The notes: generated from the letters alone by a model not told the origin. Shown: positions 1 through 10,839, counted from the first letter of the stretch. The stretch is DNA of 64,000 bases from Endomychus coccineus (GCA_958510875.1 OY294070.1:9052001-9116000); one strand, 5' to 3'. A program made the numbers and translations.

Positions 1-2
1 GG

Positions 3-389
3 AACAGTATCTCGTTTGAATTGAACAATACAATTGAAATTAGGTATTTCAATCGGATTATCATGCGCCATGCAAGTTTCGGTAAGAAGTAACACATTTG
101 TTTGTCTCGTAACTGAATCTTGTAAATCGTATTTGTGACTATTTAGACTTTGGCAATTGAAAGTCATTATTGAAATGCCATTTCTATTACTAATGAAATC
201 TAAGACACTTTGAGCTGTCGTCTGAACACTATTTAAAGGCAGTCTTTTGAATTTTTGCAACAAAGATGCAGTCGATGCAGCTTGCCTTCGATTATTATAA
301 AACTTGAATGTAGAATTATCGTTTTTTGTCGTGATATACAATTTTTCAATATTAGTCACCCGAGAGAGCGCAACATAAACGAGTTCCTG
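3..389 (-). pseudogene. Helentron-type Helitron: helicase C-terminus plus AP-endonuclease start (runs off left edge)
   Basis: The minus strand is open for 129 codons from 389 to the window edge. It starts just after a TAA at 392-390. It opens with QELVYVALSRVTNIEKLYI, the C-terminal signature of PIF1-family helicases. About 75 residues later it enters SIMTFNCQSLNSHKYDL and LLLTETCM, which match the start of an endonuclease/exonuclease/phosphatase domain. Helicase followed by such an endonuclease is the known order in Helentrons, which are rolling-circle DNA transposons. The upstream Rep and most of the helicase are absent or beyond the stop, so this is a fragment, although the endonuclease part is unbroken here. 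A LINE could supply the endonuclease but would not carry the helicase motif. The sequence left of the window would show whether the endonuclease is complete. Confidence 0.7.
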
Positions 390-461
390 TTATTTTTCGT
401 TACGGAATTTCTTGATTCGGTCGCCGCGCTCAAAGCCCGCGATAAAAGCTACATGCAATAG

Positions 462-1688
462 CTTAAAAAAATATATATAAGGGTATGAAAAAAAATGTAT
501 TTATATCACATGGTACAAAGACAAAGCAGGGACGAAACGCATAAAGAAATTGCTCATTATCTTTAAGAAAACTAAACATTTGAACTTTTGGTCCATTGTT
601 GTAATGTCAATGAGCTGTACGTACGACACAAAACGTGGGAAGAAACAACATAAACATTCCCTCAGGAAGTTATGTTGCAATGCACGTTATTCAGTCATAC
701 CACTCTTATTTGAATGTAAAAATACGTTCCAATCACATAAGGACACCTTAGGTGCAACGTATACCTTTCCACAAGAATAAGATACAACTTTGTTAAATTG
801 TAATATTTATCACCTGTCACAGTGATACCGGCTACGCGCCAGTAGGACTGAACGCTACTGTCGTCAGCTTCGTAAGCCTCTTGTTGATGACAAGACACCC
901 TTAAAATTCACCTGAGACCTTGACCGGTTCTTGTAATCAAATTGTGACGAATATCATGCCGTCTCAATTCATTGTGTCGAATCAATTGACATATGGGACG
1001 TTATTCGATTGAAATAAAAGCGAGGTTAAAAGTCAAAGTACAAACCCGAAGAATTTCTAAATTCGCGATCCTATAAAGCGAAAGCAAATTACAACGTCAG
1101 ATCCAATTAGATAGAGCCGGTGTCATAAATCCTTTAAGGCTTCTTGAAGGATTTATTATTGTTGACGGCCAAGTTCAATTATAGAAATGGCTGTCCTACG
1201 TGTACGGAACTTTCACTCAAGCAGGCGACGTCCTTCTAATTCGTAGTAGCCAGTTGGCCTTCTATCGATCAGAGATTAATTCCACTATATTCCTATGGTA
1301 TTCAGAAACAAGCCGATTAAGTGTTTATTATCTACATAAAATAGAGATCGGTTTCACCTAATAACGCCTACGAATAAACTTTAGGATTCAATTGTTTTAC
1401 CAAGTTTTTAAACGGCAATGAGTCGTTAATTGAATAAAACGATTAGCTTCTTTATGGCAAATACGGTCAAGTTCAAGAATGACGCAATTTGATAAGAACA
1501 GTTTTTATTTCTATTACGTATTAACTACGTTTGGTTCCGCCATCTCGATTCGTTGATCTTGAGAGGATTGATCCATCCAGTCATAATTTAAATAGTATCA
1601 AATTAAATGCAAGTAAATAAGATATGGAGCTTTAAATTAAAAGCTAATTTTTTTAAGGTTCAATTTATATTGTTAGGCTCTGCTCTGA
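462..1688. other. non-coding stretch, no recognised feature
   Basis: AT-rich sequence with stops in all frames. The short open frames here resemble no family I recognise. A GC-richer strip at 415-455 borders the Helentron fragment and may belong to it. Confidence 0.4.
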
Positions 1689-1901
1689 CAGCCGAGTGGC
1701 CCAGTCATTGTTAAAGACCCAGCTTGTACTATATGTGGAGAGGCGGATGAAACTTCCTCTCCCATCCTAGCAGAATGGCCAGCACTGGTTTCTCTTAGGC
1801 TACAACACCTCGGCAGTACACATATGCCGCTTGAAGCCATAAGAGATATTAGTCCATGCAAAATCTTAGCCTTCGGCACTGCCTCAGGCCTTCTGGACTG
1901 A
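1689..1901 (+). pseudogene. R1-like LINE, C-terminal end of ORF2
   Basis: A 70-residue frame ends at TGA 1899-1901. It reads DPACTICGEADETSSPILAE followed by a WPAL-x4-RLQHLGS block. This matches the zinc-knuckle tail (C-x2-C ... H/C) found after the reverse transcriptase in R1-type LINEs, where the usual pattern is CxxCgeeeEt..HILceCPAL...R..hLGS. The last two zinc ligands (His and Cys) are replaced by Pro and Glu, so the finger is broken. An in-frame TGA at 1686 closes the frame upstream. This is a 5'-truncated copy: the reverse transcriptase is not in front of it. Confidence 0.6.
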
Positions 1902-2090
1902 TTCTTGTATCAAGGGTTGCACAATAGACCCAATCAAGCGGTCTAAGTGCTCCGGACTTCTGACTCGCTCCGTTTTGATTGATTGATTGTTTGAAGGTCG
2001 TTATCAACTCCAAATAAAAAGCCAAGCGCGAAATTCGAAAGCTACCATAGATGGGGCTGATTTAGCAATTTTATCATTGATCATTATTAT

Positions 2091-2438
2091 TCACAGAAAA
2101 AACTTTCTACGCTTAGGTAAGTTAAGATAATCTTCAGTGGATTTAGGCTGACATTTGACATTATTCAGGTTTTTACTTGCGTGACTATACGTATAATCGA
2201 GGCAATATAGATAAAAACCTCGGTTTTTTTCGGAAAGATAAATTGAGATGCGGTTTTCGGCATTCGATTTAGAGACATCATATTCGTATTCAGCGACCCC
2301 AAAAACCCCCGAGTAACGAAATTGAACTAATTGTCGAGTATATTCATCGATTAATAAAACATCTGAGCTTAGACTCAAAAAATGCTTCAACAAATTGCAT
2401 TTTTTTGATGCACAAATGCACTTTCGAATGAGCGCCAA
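2091..2438 (-). pseudogene. isolated copy of the EHEYDV repeat unit
   Basis: A 115-codon frame contains YSGVFGVAEYEYDV. This is nearly the same as motifs in the tandem repeat at 42655-43170 (YTGVFGTAEHEYDV, YSGVFEVADHEYDV). The nucleotide similarity lies around 2280-2320. I do not recognise the protein. It may be an exon-like fragment of a dispersed repeat rather than a gene. Confidence 0.35.
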
Positions 2439-2539
2439 AACAAACTGGTAAATTTGTTTCTATTTGTCTTCTAGAATCGAATCTTTCTCGCCCGAAAACA
2501 AAGCCTGTATACGACTGAAACCAAAAAAAATTACGCTCA

Positions 2540-3215
2540 AGTATCTTCTTTCGAACCAGATCTATGAGGTAATAGAAAAAAGTTGTCAGACCTCATTAGA
2601 AATATTCCCATTTGTGCATTCTACCTAAAATATACTTTTAACATTATAAAGACGCATGTAAGAATTTGCAAGGGTTTTAATTAATTAAATTAGTATAAAT
2701 CTGACTTAATGACTGAATGTCTGTTCTATTTTTTACAGACTTGGAGTCACGTTTTATATGAATCATCTCCAGAATAGATCTTTTATAATAATTGGTTTCC
2801 TTAGTTAAAATATCAACATTTTGGTAATCGAATTGATGATTATAATCAAAGCAGTGTTTAGCAAGGGTGGTGGATTTTCTAAGTTTTTGTATCTTGTACA
2901 ATACTTATGACCGTACACTCTTTTTTGTGAATATTGTTTATAGATTTCTGTTCAAGTCCCATCGCAATCTATACCATTTAATTTGTATACTGTGTGGGTT
3001 TGTTTATCTTTAGGTATTAAAGGTTTCAGATTGGAAAAATATTTCCCAACACAGTTAGTAGGTTTATGCGCAACATTTATATCATACTTTTTTAAACGTT
3101 TCTTAATTTTCTCTAGGTCTCCAAAATGTATGGCAATGTTATAAAATTATCTGTATTACCGTTTATGTTATTTATATATGACGTTCCATTTTAGATTTTG
3201 TTTATTCTTTCTTTA
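2540..3215 (-). mobile_element. Penelope-like element family A, copy 1: endonuclease-side 3' part
   Basis: The minus strand carries the end of a PLE ORF. 3190-2910 is decayed but alignable with 50333-50560 (INNINGN ... FITLPYI, then a T-x-VYKLNG-like start of the GIY-YIG domain). 2901-2677 is an open tail with LAKHCFDYNHQFDYQNVDI and the terminal SQIYTNLIN. The 3' non-coding part (2690-2540) matches 10190-10020 and 50600-50780. PLEs encode a reverse transcriptase followed by a GIY-YIG endonuclease. This part is joined head-to-head with an RT-side part of the same family at about 3220. Multiple stops show it is dead. Confidence 0.7.
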
Positions 3216-3224
3216 ATAAATTTA

Positions 3225-4104
3225 GAGGAAAAAAATTAAATTAGAAATAAAATTTGTAATATCTTGACGAATAAAAAGAATCAACAGGAAGCAGAAATAG
3301 GCATAGCAAAAAATCGTTTTAACTATCACACAAAAAAGACAAAAGAGTTCTTAGATATACTAACCCTCAAATATTAGTTGTGAACGCGGATAAATGTAAT
3401 AAAACAGTCATAATGCATAGAAATGACTACGAAAAGAAAATATAAAATCTATTAAATGATGAAACAACTTACAAAAATTAAATCTGACCCTACTTTATCA
3501 GTACAAAATTAATAAATAAATGGTACTAAAATAAGATAATCCCTATTACGTACGTTTCGATGTCACGACATCATCAGAAGGCGTATCAATAATCAATGTC
3601 TAAAACAGGATTTCTTAAAACTAATTGTATCAGCACTAATCGTCCTTATCGCACCAATTCCAATTGAGATTGCCCACGTTGCCATAATGGCAACCTTATA
3701 TCTATGGGTTTCCGAAACTACATAAAAATGATATACCTTTAAGACCCATTGTAAGTAATATTGGGGCGCCCACCTACAATTTATCAAAATTTACCAATAT
3801 TATAATAGGAAAAAATGAATTTTATGTGAAATGGCATTTTAATGAATTTATGAAAAATCAATCCGTACCCGTAGTTCATCTATTAATTTCCTCGGACGCT
3901 TTATTTACAAATATACCAGCCATTTTGGCATTGAGTAAAATTAAAAAACGTTGGGCAGAGAGTAAAAACCACACACCTCTTGATCAATCTGAATTCATAA
4001 ATGCAGTAAAGTTTTGTTTAGAATGCACTTATTTTATTATTGCAGATTTTAGACTATATTTAACTCCATTTCACTATATTTATTGGTCACAATTTTGTTG
4101 TTAA
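3225..4104 (+). mobile_element. Penelope-like element family A, copy 1: reverse-transcriptase-side part
   Basis: This matches 47750-48420 in nucleotide and translated sequence. NPQILVVNADKCN begins near 3365. After an interruption at 3550-3688 come the GLPKLHK-like region, APTYNLSKF near 3770, and LFTNIPAILALSKIKKR near 3900, corresponding to the LDVVSLFTNIP block of PLE reverse transcriptases. The frame ends soon after CLECTYF, before the catalytic YxDD box. It is a relic, in opposite orientation to the neighbouring endonuclease part. Confidence 0.7.
3546..3688 (-). mobile_element. PLE-A terminal-repeat fragment with decayed hammerhead
   Basis: This is a minus-strand piece of the PLE pseudo-LTR lodged in the RT frame of copy 1. 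Copy 2 at 48030-48090 reads across the site without it. The hammerhead core remains: CTGATGA (3577-3571 on the minus strand), GAAA and the CGTACGTA stem III. Stem II has lost a base pair and the stem I strands no longer pair, so it should be inactive. Confidence 0.6.
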
Positions 4105-4440
4105 GCCTATTCAGTGTAAACTTATAGAGAAATATAGAATATATTCACAATATTCAATTATTATGTTCAATAGTTCAAATGAGTTGGTAGAATAGACGTT
4201 TAATCTGGTTGAAATATACATAATGTAGGTGTTGCCAACCGCGATATCGTTAAAAACAACTAGCCGCAAGTTAAACAAATTTGACTCATCTTGTAACCCA
4301 GGCCATTCCATCTAGAGACATATGACACATTATTTGACTATTACACACCTACATTATAGGATGTTCATTTTATAAAGCTAGCTACTTTTCCTGAATAAAC
4401 AACTTCCTTCAGTATTGGTTGCTCATATTATCTCTGAATA

Positions 4441-5446
4441 GGGTAAACTAGTTCATAGTGGGAGTTCCCTTCATATGGTCTTTTAGTTCAACAGCCAGTG
4501 TATAGATGAAAATCTACATTGGGTATCTGGCGTATAACGCAAGTCATTTCGAGCTCTTTGACGAGTATTTAAAAAATAATCATTATGGTAAGTACATAAG
4601 AGGAAAGTGCAGTGTATGGTAGCCATTTTGAAATAATAAAATGTGTTAGGTTATGCATCCTAAATTTCAAAAAACAAACGCCAGTAAGGTATCACCCGTC
4701 CAGTCTTATGTAATTAACTAAAATGTCAGCAAAATGCTCGGCAAAAAATTTTAAATAAAAAAATCGGTTGTCTGTAAAGTCGGTTTACTGACGATAGTTG
4801 AACGTGACAACGTCATACTGATGGAATGGACGGCTGGCTGGTCCAACCTGTCATTTTAGACAAGTTGTTATGATATGTGGAAGATTTAACATTTGTGTTT
4901 TAATTTTTTGAAATCATAGCTACGCTCGATAATTATTTCGATCGAATAGTAAAGCAATTGATTTTTTACTCATCGTGAAATAGTTCTGTTAACTTATTGT
5001 TATAGTTTTGTCAATTATAGCATTACCTACAATCGCTGCACTAGCGGACCGATGCTATTTATTTTAATGATGAAAGCACGAATATTCGACAATATATCAC
5101 TGAACATATATTTAATATCGAAAGAATCATTACCTTTATCGCCGCAATTATCGTTGCTATAAACAATTGACACCACATTCACTTTTCACTACACTTCATA
5201 TTTGACGAAAACATCTAAATGTATTATTTTGTATAGCAGCTGTCCACGCGGACGCATCGCTCACTCAAGTAGGAGACACTCTCGTTTGCACTTCAAGCCT
5301 TAAATGGAACGCCTTAGAGCGAGGTAACGCCGCATGCTTAAATGGAACGCCTCATGAGTCATGTTTTCTCGTGCGTGCAGCCGGCTCCATCGAATTATAA
5401 GACGTTGTCACGTCAAAAATGTTTCCCACTATGAACTAGTTTACAC
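4441..5446. mobile_element. 1-kb non-autonomous TA-flanked MITE with nested inverted repeats
   Basis: Terminal inverted repeats of about 23 bp lie at 4441-4463 and 5424-5446; 21 bp (GTAAACTAGTTCATAGTGGG and the next base) are perfect. Both ends are flanked by TA (4439-4440 and 5447-5448), the target duplication of Tc1/mariner. Inside lies a second inverted repeat (CGTGACAACGTC near 4802 and GACGTTGTCACG near 5402). A 15-bp direct repeat CTTAAATGGAACGCC occurs at about 5299 and 5338. No transposase frame is present. The inner repeat may be a second nested element. Confidence 0.6.
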
Positions 5447-5639
5447 TATGTGTATTACAAGTTCAACTGTATAACAAATTGAAATCAATGATATATTAAT
5501 ATAATAACGTCAAAGCGAAAAACCAGTGGAGTAAATAGATGGCATAAATTATTGCGAATGACACCAATGACATGTGCGATAAGGGTGACATTCAAAGACT
5601 CAGTAACTTATACCACGATAATATGAAATGGGAAGTTTG

Positions 5640-5815
5640 AAAAACTAGTAGAACATATTTATTGTATCATGCACAGAGCATCATTATCGCACCAATTTAA
5701 AAAATCCCGTCTAAAGACATTGATTATGGTCGTGAGACCGAAACGTACGTAAAGCATTATATGTGTTAGTGTGACCTATTTCTTGAGAATTTATATATAA
5801 TTCATACCTGGGCCA
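5640..5815 (+). mobile_element. PLE-A terminal-repeat fragment with damaged hammerhead
   Basis: It matches the pseudo-LTR end at 50940-51106 and 58800-58990, including TGGTCGTGAGACC, GAAACGTACGTAAAG and the terminal GTGACCTATTTCTTGAGAAT. The CTGATGA core is reduced to TTGATTA and the 5' stem I strand is lost by a short deletion. The ribozyme is inactive. Confidence 0.6.
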
Positions 5816-6239
5816 AGAATCACTATTAATTGGAAATATTCATCGTTTCCATGACCTCGAGTAGCAATTTTCTAATTGTTTTGTTCACATTCTTCTTTAG
5901 ATCTGTACAGACGTTACGAATGACAGAAAAGACGCAACGTATTGTTACGATTTTTAGAAAATATGGGTAGATGCTTTCCAAGAATCCAAACATTCATCTT
6001 TGTTGCATAAATATCTACGTGACAGTACCGTTATTATAATAATATGCTTAATTGTATACAAGCTATAATTTTGCGGAAATGTCACGGTAGCATTTTATTA
6101 GAATCCAGCTGCTCGGTTCGATATACCTATGCATGTTAAAAACGGTGCAATAACATTGCTTTTTACAAAGGTAAATAATCGTACAGGATTGTTAATTACA
6201 ACAATTCGAACGCAGACTTCCTTAAGCTTGTTTATTAAA

Positions 6240-6371
6240 TCATTGATCGTCAACTGTACAGAATACGTGATCAAAAATTACTATAAACAAAGAAGCGGAT
6301 GTGCAATGGGCAATCCACTCTCTCCTTTTTTGGCCAATATTTTTCTAAACGAACATGAAACTTTAACAAAT
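6240..6371 (+). pseudogene. PLE reverse-transcriptase fragment (AMGNPLSP motif)
   Basis: An open frame reads YVIKNYYKQRSGCAMGNPLS and then PFLANIFLNEHE. This is the PLE motif with Q-x2-G-x-AMG-x-PLSP followed by x-LA-x-IFM. The flanking RT blocks are not preserved. It is closer to the family at 10840-11750, which has NYYKQASER at the equivalent place, than to PLE-A. Confidence 0.65.
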
Positions 6372-6600
6372 TGCGTTGGACAATGATTAAATCCTTGATC
6401 AATAATTTAATTTCTAAGCAAAAAAGGAAATTGGAAATAAAGTGATATTTAACAAAGTAATATTTTCTGTTTTTATCTGTAATATTTATCCTAATGCTCA
6501 ATTCCCTATGCTTCTCGGGATCTAAATGTTTCGAAATTTTCGATTATCCTTTCCTCGTAATTGTAATCCTATAACAATATCCTAAATAATTAGTTAGACC

Positions 6601-7170
6601 CACGGTCGTATATACAGGTCTGGGAACTCGAGGCTGTTTCCTATGACAAGTGAGTCCGCTAAGCGTCAACTGTCGCGTAGTACCAAAAGGGTGGCGCATG
6701 AGTCGAGCAATGATCTCTGGCAACTGTCAATGTTGACTTGTAAACACAAGGAATACCGGTGTTTTTAGAAAAAAATTACGAAACCATGCATTGTGCCGAA
6801 ATGCAAAACGGGGTACAAAAGTGTAAAGCAAGAAACTTCTGTTTTTAAAGTGCCGAAAGATGCGGAAATGCGAAAAAAGTGGATGCTTGCGATTCCGAAT
6901 AGAAATCGTTTTAACGAGGTCTTTTATGTGTGACGTATAACGAAAACGGGGAAGTTATTTTTAAGGTGAGTAATACATTTTGACAAGAGTAACAGATCAA
7001 TTCCTCTCTCAAATCAGAATAGTAAATATTGCGTTACGAGAAAAATTATTTTACTTAATAATGTGATTGTTGCCATACTTCGATCCAAGCGCTAGCTGGT
7101 GGCTTAGTTTGGCGACATGTAAGAGACTCATGTCAAACATAGAGTTCCCAGACCAATATGTACGATCGTG
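6601..7170 (+). mobile_element. P-like element relic with THAP exon
   Basis: Inverted termini of about 29 bp (CACGGTCGTATATACAGGTC at 6601 and its near-complement ending at 7170) bound a 570-bp unit. Flanks are GTTAGACC (6593-6600) and GTTAGGACC (7171-7179), an 8-bp duplication with one indel. Ends starting CA with 8-bp duplications and an internal THAP exon fit the P superfamily. Most of the transposase is missing. A deletion derivative lies at 7372-7650. Confidence 0.65.
6778..6933 (+). pseudogene. THAP zinc-finger exon of P-like transposase
   Basis: The frame reads KPCIVPKCKTGYKSVKQETS, then VFKVPKDAEMRKKW and AIPNRN. This is the THAP pattern: C-x4-C, FKVPKD, RKKW, AIP. THAP domains bind DNA at transposon ends. 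The likely start codon is now ACG (6778-6780). After RFN the frame drifts to TGA 6931-6933, before the second zinc pair. A consensus splice donor AAG/GTGAGTAA follows near 6966, as expected for the first exon. One frameshift and a lost start make it dead. Confidence 0.65.
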
Positions 7171-7371
7171 GTTAGGACCTATACCAAAGTGATATTTGCT
7201 TTGTCTTTCAAAGCCCTCTTAGAATATTAAATAATCGTAATAATAATGCACAAATTGTTTCTTAATTCACATTGTATTTTCCCGGGATCTATACATGTTT
7301 CGGAATTTCCCATGATCCTTTCGTAATTGTAATCTTATTAACCATATTGTACATTAGTTCCTATTTATACT

Positions 7372-7650
7372 TTTATTGCTTGTATATATAGGACTGGAAA
7401 CTCGAGCCTGTTTCCTATGTGAGAAGCTAAGCGTCATCTGTTGCGTAGTACCAAAATGGTGGCGCATGAGTCGAGGGATGTTCTCTGGCACGTATACGAC
7501 CGTGTTTGAACGATATGACGCCTAATCCTGACATTCTGACAACATACTTCGATCCATGCCCCAACTGGTGGCTGAGCGAGGGACTACGAGTTTGGCGACA
7601 TGTAAGAGACTCATGTCATCGAGTTTCCAGACCTGTATATACGCCCGTGC
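7372..7650. mobile_element. P-like MITE (deletion derivative)
   Basis: The ends match the 6601-7170 element (GGACTGGAAACTCGAGCCTG at left, GAGTTTCCAGACC at right). It shares the inner blocks GTAGTACCAAAA-GGTGGCGCATGAGTCGAG and TTTGGCGACATGTAAGAGAC with that element but lacks the THAP exon. It is a short internally deleted copy of the same family, 200 bp from its larger relative. Confidence 0.6.
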
Positions 7651-7689
7651 TGTTAACATTCCAAGATTATTTTCTTGAAGCTTCACAAT

Positions 7690-8100
7690 AAGTATACCAA
7701 ACCTCTGTAGTGTCCGTCTGTGACCGTACGGTAGGATATGTCACTGTTAGGCAGAGCCTGTGGTTGGTGGCAGAGGGAGAAAGACAAAGAAGGAAGAAGA
7801 GACATGGTCGAGGGAAAAAGACTATTCGTTAGTGTCATGATTATAAATGTATCTGTATATAACACTAACACGAGTAGACAGGGGGAGAGGGGCCGAGATG
7901 GTCCAAAAAACCGTCTCCTCTCCAAGTAAGGCGTTGGTCTCTGTCGGGCAGTGGCGTGCTGTTAAGTAGGAGAGGGCCCTATGAACATGTCTAGAGTCTA
8001 ACGACGGGAAGGCAGAGGGAGTAAAACCCCCCACAGTTAATATCGTGTATGTATGGGGGAATAAAGCCAGTAATAGTTAAAACTCTTATTATTATTGAGG
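7690..8100 (+). repeat. purine-rich repeat sharing a tail with the LINE at 45.9 kb
   Basis: 7988-8040 (GTCTAGAGTC ... GAGGGAGTAAAACCCCCCAC) matches the complement of 45973-46030, which lies in the 3' tail of an R1-like LINE. This may be the 3' tail of a 5'-truncated copy of that LINE. The upstream part (7740-7900) is purine-rich and unrecognised. Confidence 0.35.
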
Positions 8101-9685
8101 GATAATACCCTAATTCTGTACAAAATGGCAATTTGTGGTGAAACCTGAAAATTTCAATTAACTTTTTAATCAACGTTACCGCAACATTGTATTTAATAAT
8201 TCGCATTAAGAACTGCTTGATGAAACTCGACTTAAAAGATTCTATCAAGCCGGTCGACGACTTTCATAGCGTACATTTTTGTGTCAATGTAACGTTCTTG
8301 CAGAATGTTGCAAGAAGAATTTGATATTTGATCATTAGAAACTTTATGTATATCACATCTGACATTCGTATTGTTAAACATAATACAAATTAAAGCTGAT
8401 TTCGTCTAGATTAGCGTATAGCGTAACTGACAAATATAAATACAAACACGTACTCACATGAAGATATGCCTTACACGGGTATAACCTGCCTAATTACCCG
8501 TAGGTTATGAAATACCTTACAATACCGTATAGTTAATTACATATTTTCCTCGTGTTCGTAGCTGTCTTCAGGCTCTGATAAGTCGCCGTAAATTTAGATT
8601 TAAACAAGTTTGGATTCTGAAAATAACATTTCTTTGTGCGATAAGAATTATGAGATCAAACAAGATTAACATGAAAACAAAACAAGTTAGCTATCAACTC
8701 AGTAATAAATTATTTACAGTAACGATTTTCTGCGATACCTTTAATTCGGTTAAGTTCTCGTTCTACATTATCTTTGTTTAATGGAATGTCAACTAATCTG
8801 TGACTAGTAAAGTTGGTCGAACGTGAATTTTAAATGTATATGATTTTTCTCAACTTTTCTAACCGATTTTCACAGTTTTCTAATCTCCTGATTTTCCACA
8901 ATTTCCATATGAAAATCGGGTTCTAGTAACTTTTTTAAAGTGCCTATTATCGCTTTTAAATAACGAATTTTCGGTTAGAAAAGTGTTGACTTTATAAATT
9001 TTAGCCCCTTGGACTTTTCCAACCTCTTCAAACAGTTTTCTAACTCTTTGTTTGGAAAATATAACCGGAACATGTGGTTTATTTTCATAGCGCTGAACGC
9101 GAATGCGTTTAATTATCTATTGTTTCATAAGTAAGAGTTCTGTCTCAATAATTTTCTCATTTTTTCGAAGAATCCATGCATTGAAAGGAAATTTGTAAAA
9201 AATGGTTTTCCAAAGCGCTTTCAATTCTCCAAAAATAAAATTAGGATATTCATTATTTTTTGTAATAGTTTAAATAATATAGTATTATGCTATATATAAA
9301 AATTGAAAAAAAAACTATATCTTTTTGGAGATCTTCCATGAATGCAGCTTTTATAGGGTCATCAATACGATGGCTTCTGGGATAGCATGATTTTGGAAAA
9401 TAGGAATTTTATTATAAATATAGCATATAATGAACCCCTCGATGAATCACCTTTTATCACATAGTTGAGTTTAAAGTTTTTAATGACTGTGATAATGTTA
9501 TAATACATGAGAGAATTCTGTGATGGATGTCGAAAGATGAACTATCATTATAAAACATAAAGAAATTGTTAGCTCCAAAATAGCTGACGATTCTTCCGCA
9601 GCTTGAGCCTTATTTATTCAACCAAAGTTTCATATGTTACATAAAATAAGCCAATTTATTAGTTGGGCAAGTATTAGCTCTCTGG
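8100..9685. other. AT-rich stretch, no gene
   Basis: No coding frame of interest. An imperfect inverted repeat pairs CTTTTCTAACCGATTTTC near 8852 with GAATTTTCGGTTAGAAAAG near 8965, possibly the ends of a small MITE. The rest is unremarkable. Confidence 0.4.
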
Positions 9686-9689
9686 GTAT

Positions 9690-10380
9690 ACATATCTAAC
9701 AAATTATATATAAATTCTCGGGAAATAGGTCACATTAACACTTATGCTTTATATTTTGGTCTTTACGTACGTTTCGGTCTCACGACCATCATCAGAAGAC
9801 TTATTATTTCAATAACCTGATTACTTAAAACTAATTGTATTAACACAAAGCATCCTTATCGCACCAATTTCATTTAAAATGCCAACGTCGCCGAAACGAA
9901 CAGAAACACGAAATCGGAATTTTAACACAACAATGTTATAAGTATAATATATCAAGAATCCACTGTTTAGTAGAACTCTCAAAAAATACGGACACATGTC
10001 ATCAAAGTCTATGAACGACTAACAAACGAGACGAGTTCAATTATTTACTTTCGAACCAGATGTCACGATTTATTAGGTAATAAAAGAAGGTCTGGACTCT
10101 GGAATATTCTTTTGACATTCTACCTGAAATATACTTTTAACATAATAAGGGAGCATGTAGGAATTTGCAAGAATATTAATTAATTAAGTTCTATGATTTA
10201 CAGATTTGGAGTCACGTTTTATGTGAATCATCTCCAGAATAGATCTTTTATAATAATTGGTTTCCTTAGTTAAAATATTAACATTTTTGTAATCAAATTG
10301 ATGGTTATAATCAAAGCAGTGTTTAGCAAGGGCGTTGGAATTTTACTAAGTTTTTGTTTCTTGTGCTATACTTATGGCCA
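9690..10380 (-). mobile_element. Penelope-like element family A, copy 3: endonuclease tail and 3' terminal repeat
   Basis: On the minus strand 10380-10190 encodes the PLE tail LAKHCFDYNHQFDYKNV and NYYKRSILEMIHIKRDSKSV, almost the same as copy 1. The 3' non-coding part (10190-10020) and the pseudo-LTR with ribozyme (9900-9690) follow in the expected order. The pseudo-LTR ends with GTGACCTATTTCCCGAGAAT. RT is absent, so this is a 5'-truncated copy. Confidence 0.75.
9759..9800 (-). ncRNA. hammerhead ribozyme, intact, PLE-associated
   Basis: Minus-strand order: GTCTT (stem I), CTGATGA (core), T, GGTC-GTGA-GACC (stem II and loop), GAAA (core), CG-TA-CG (short stem III), TA (cleavage site), AAGAC (stem I). 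GTCTT and AAGAC are perfectly complementary, stem II has four pairs, and the last A of GAAA can pair with the T of TA. Every invariant hammerhead position is present. Type I hammerheads with very short stem III are known from the terminal repeats of Penelope-like elements. The cut would fall after TA, 5' of AAGAC. I infer activity; it is not measured. Confidence 0.85.
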
Positions 10381-10839
10381 AATTCCAAATATTTTTTGGT
10401 CAATACGGTTTATAATTTTTTACTCAACAACGAAAAAATCTCGATATATTTCATACAGAATTGACCAGGCTATCGAAAAAAAAATCTAGATCGAAAAAAC
10501 TCAGTGGCACTTTTTTTGTTAAAATTTCAGTAAGGCTAACCCATAACTATGACATTGATTAAATTTTAAAACAACTTATTAAGTGAAAAAGTGTGTTCTT
10601 AAGTCACATTAATCTATCGCAGAACTCGGTCCAATATTTCAAACCATTTTCTAGATTTTTGAAAAAAAAAAACTGCAACTCTACTCGTATATATCGAAAA
10701 CAGAGCGTTTCAGAACAGATTTTAAGGAACTTTTTAACTTGAATTAACCTAGGTATCACCCCTTAAAATATTCGCATATCAATAAGGAACATCCTGTGTT
10801 TAAATGGTGTAGCTGAATTAGCCGGATTATACCTAGTTG

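Noticed and set aside
5715..5755. Third working hammerhead at 5.7 kb
   Set aside because: Stem II, GAAA and CGTACGTA are perfect, but the core is TTGATTA and the 5' stem I strand is deleted, so it cannot fold into a hammerhead.
7683..8034. Coding gene in the purine-rich block
   Set aside because: Overlapping frames on both strands of a low-complexity tract, no conserved motif, and part of it matches a LINE tail.
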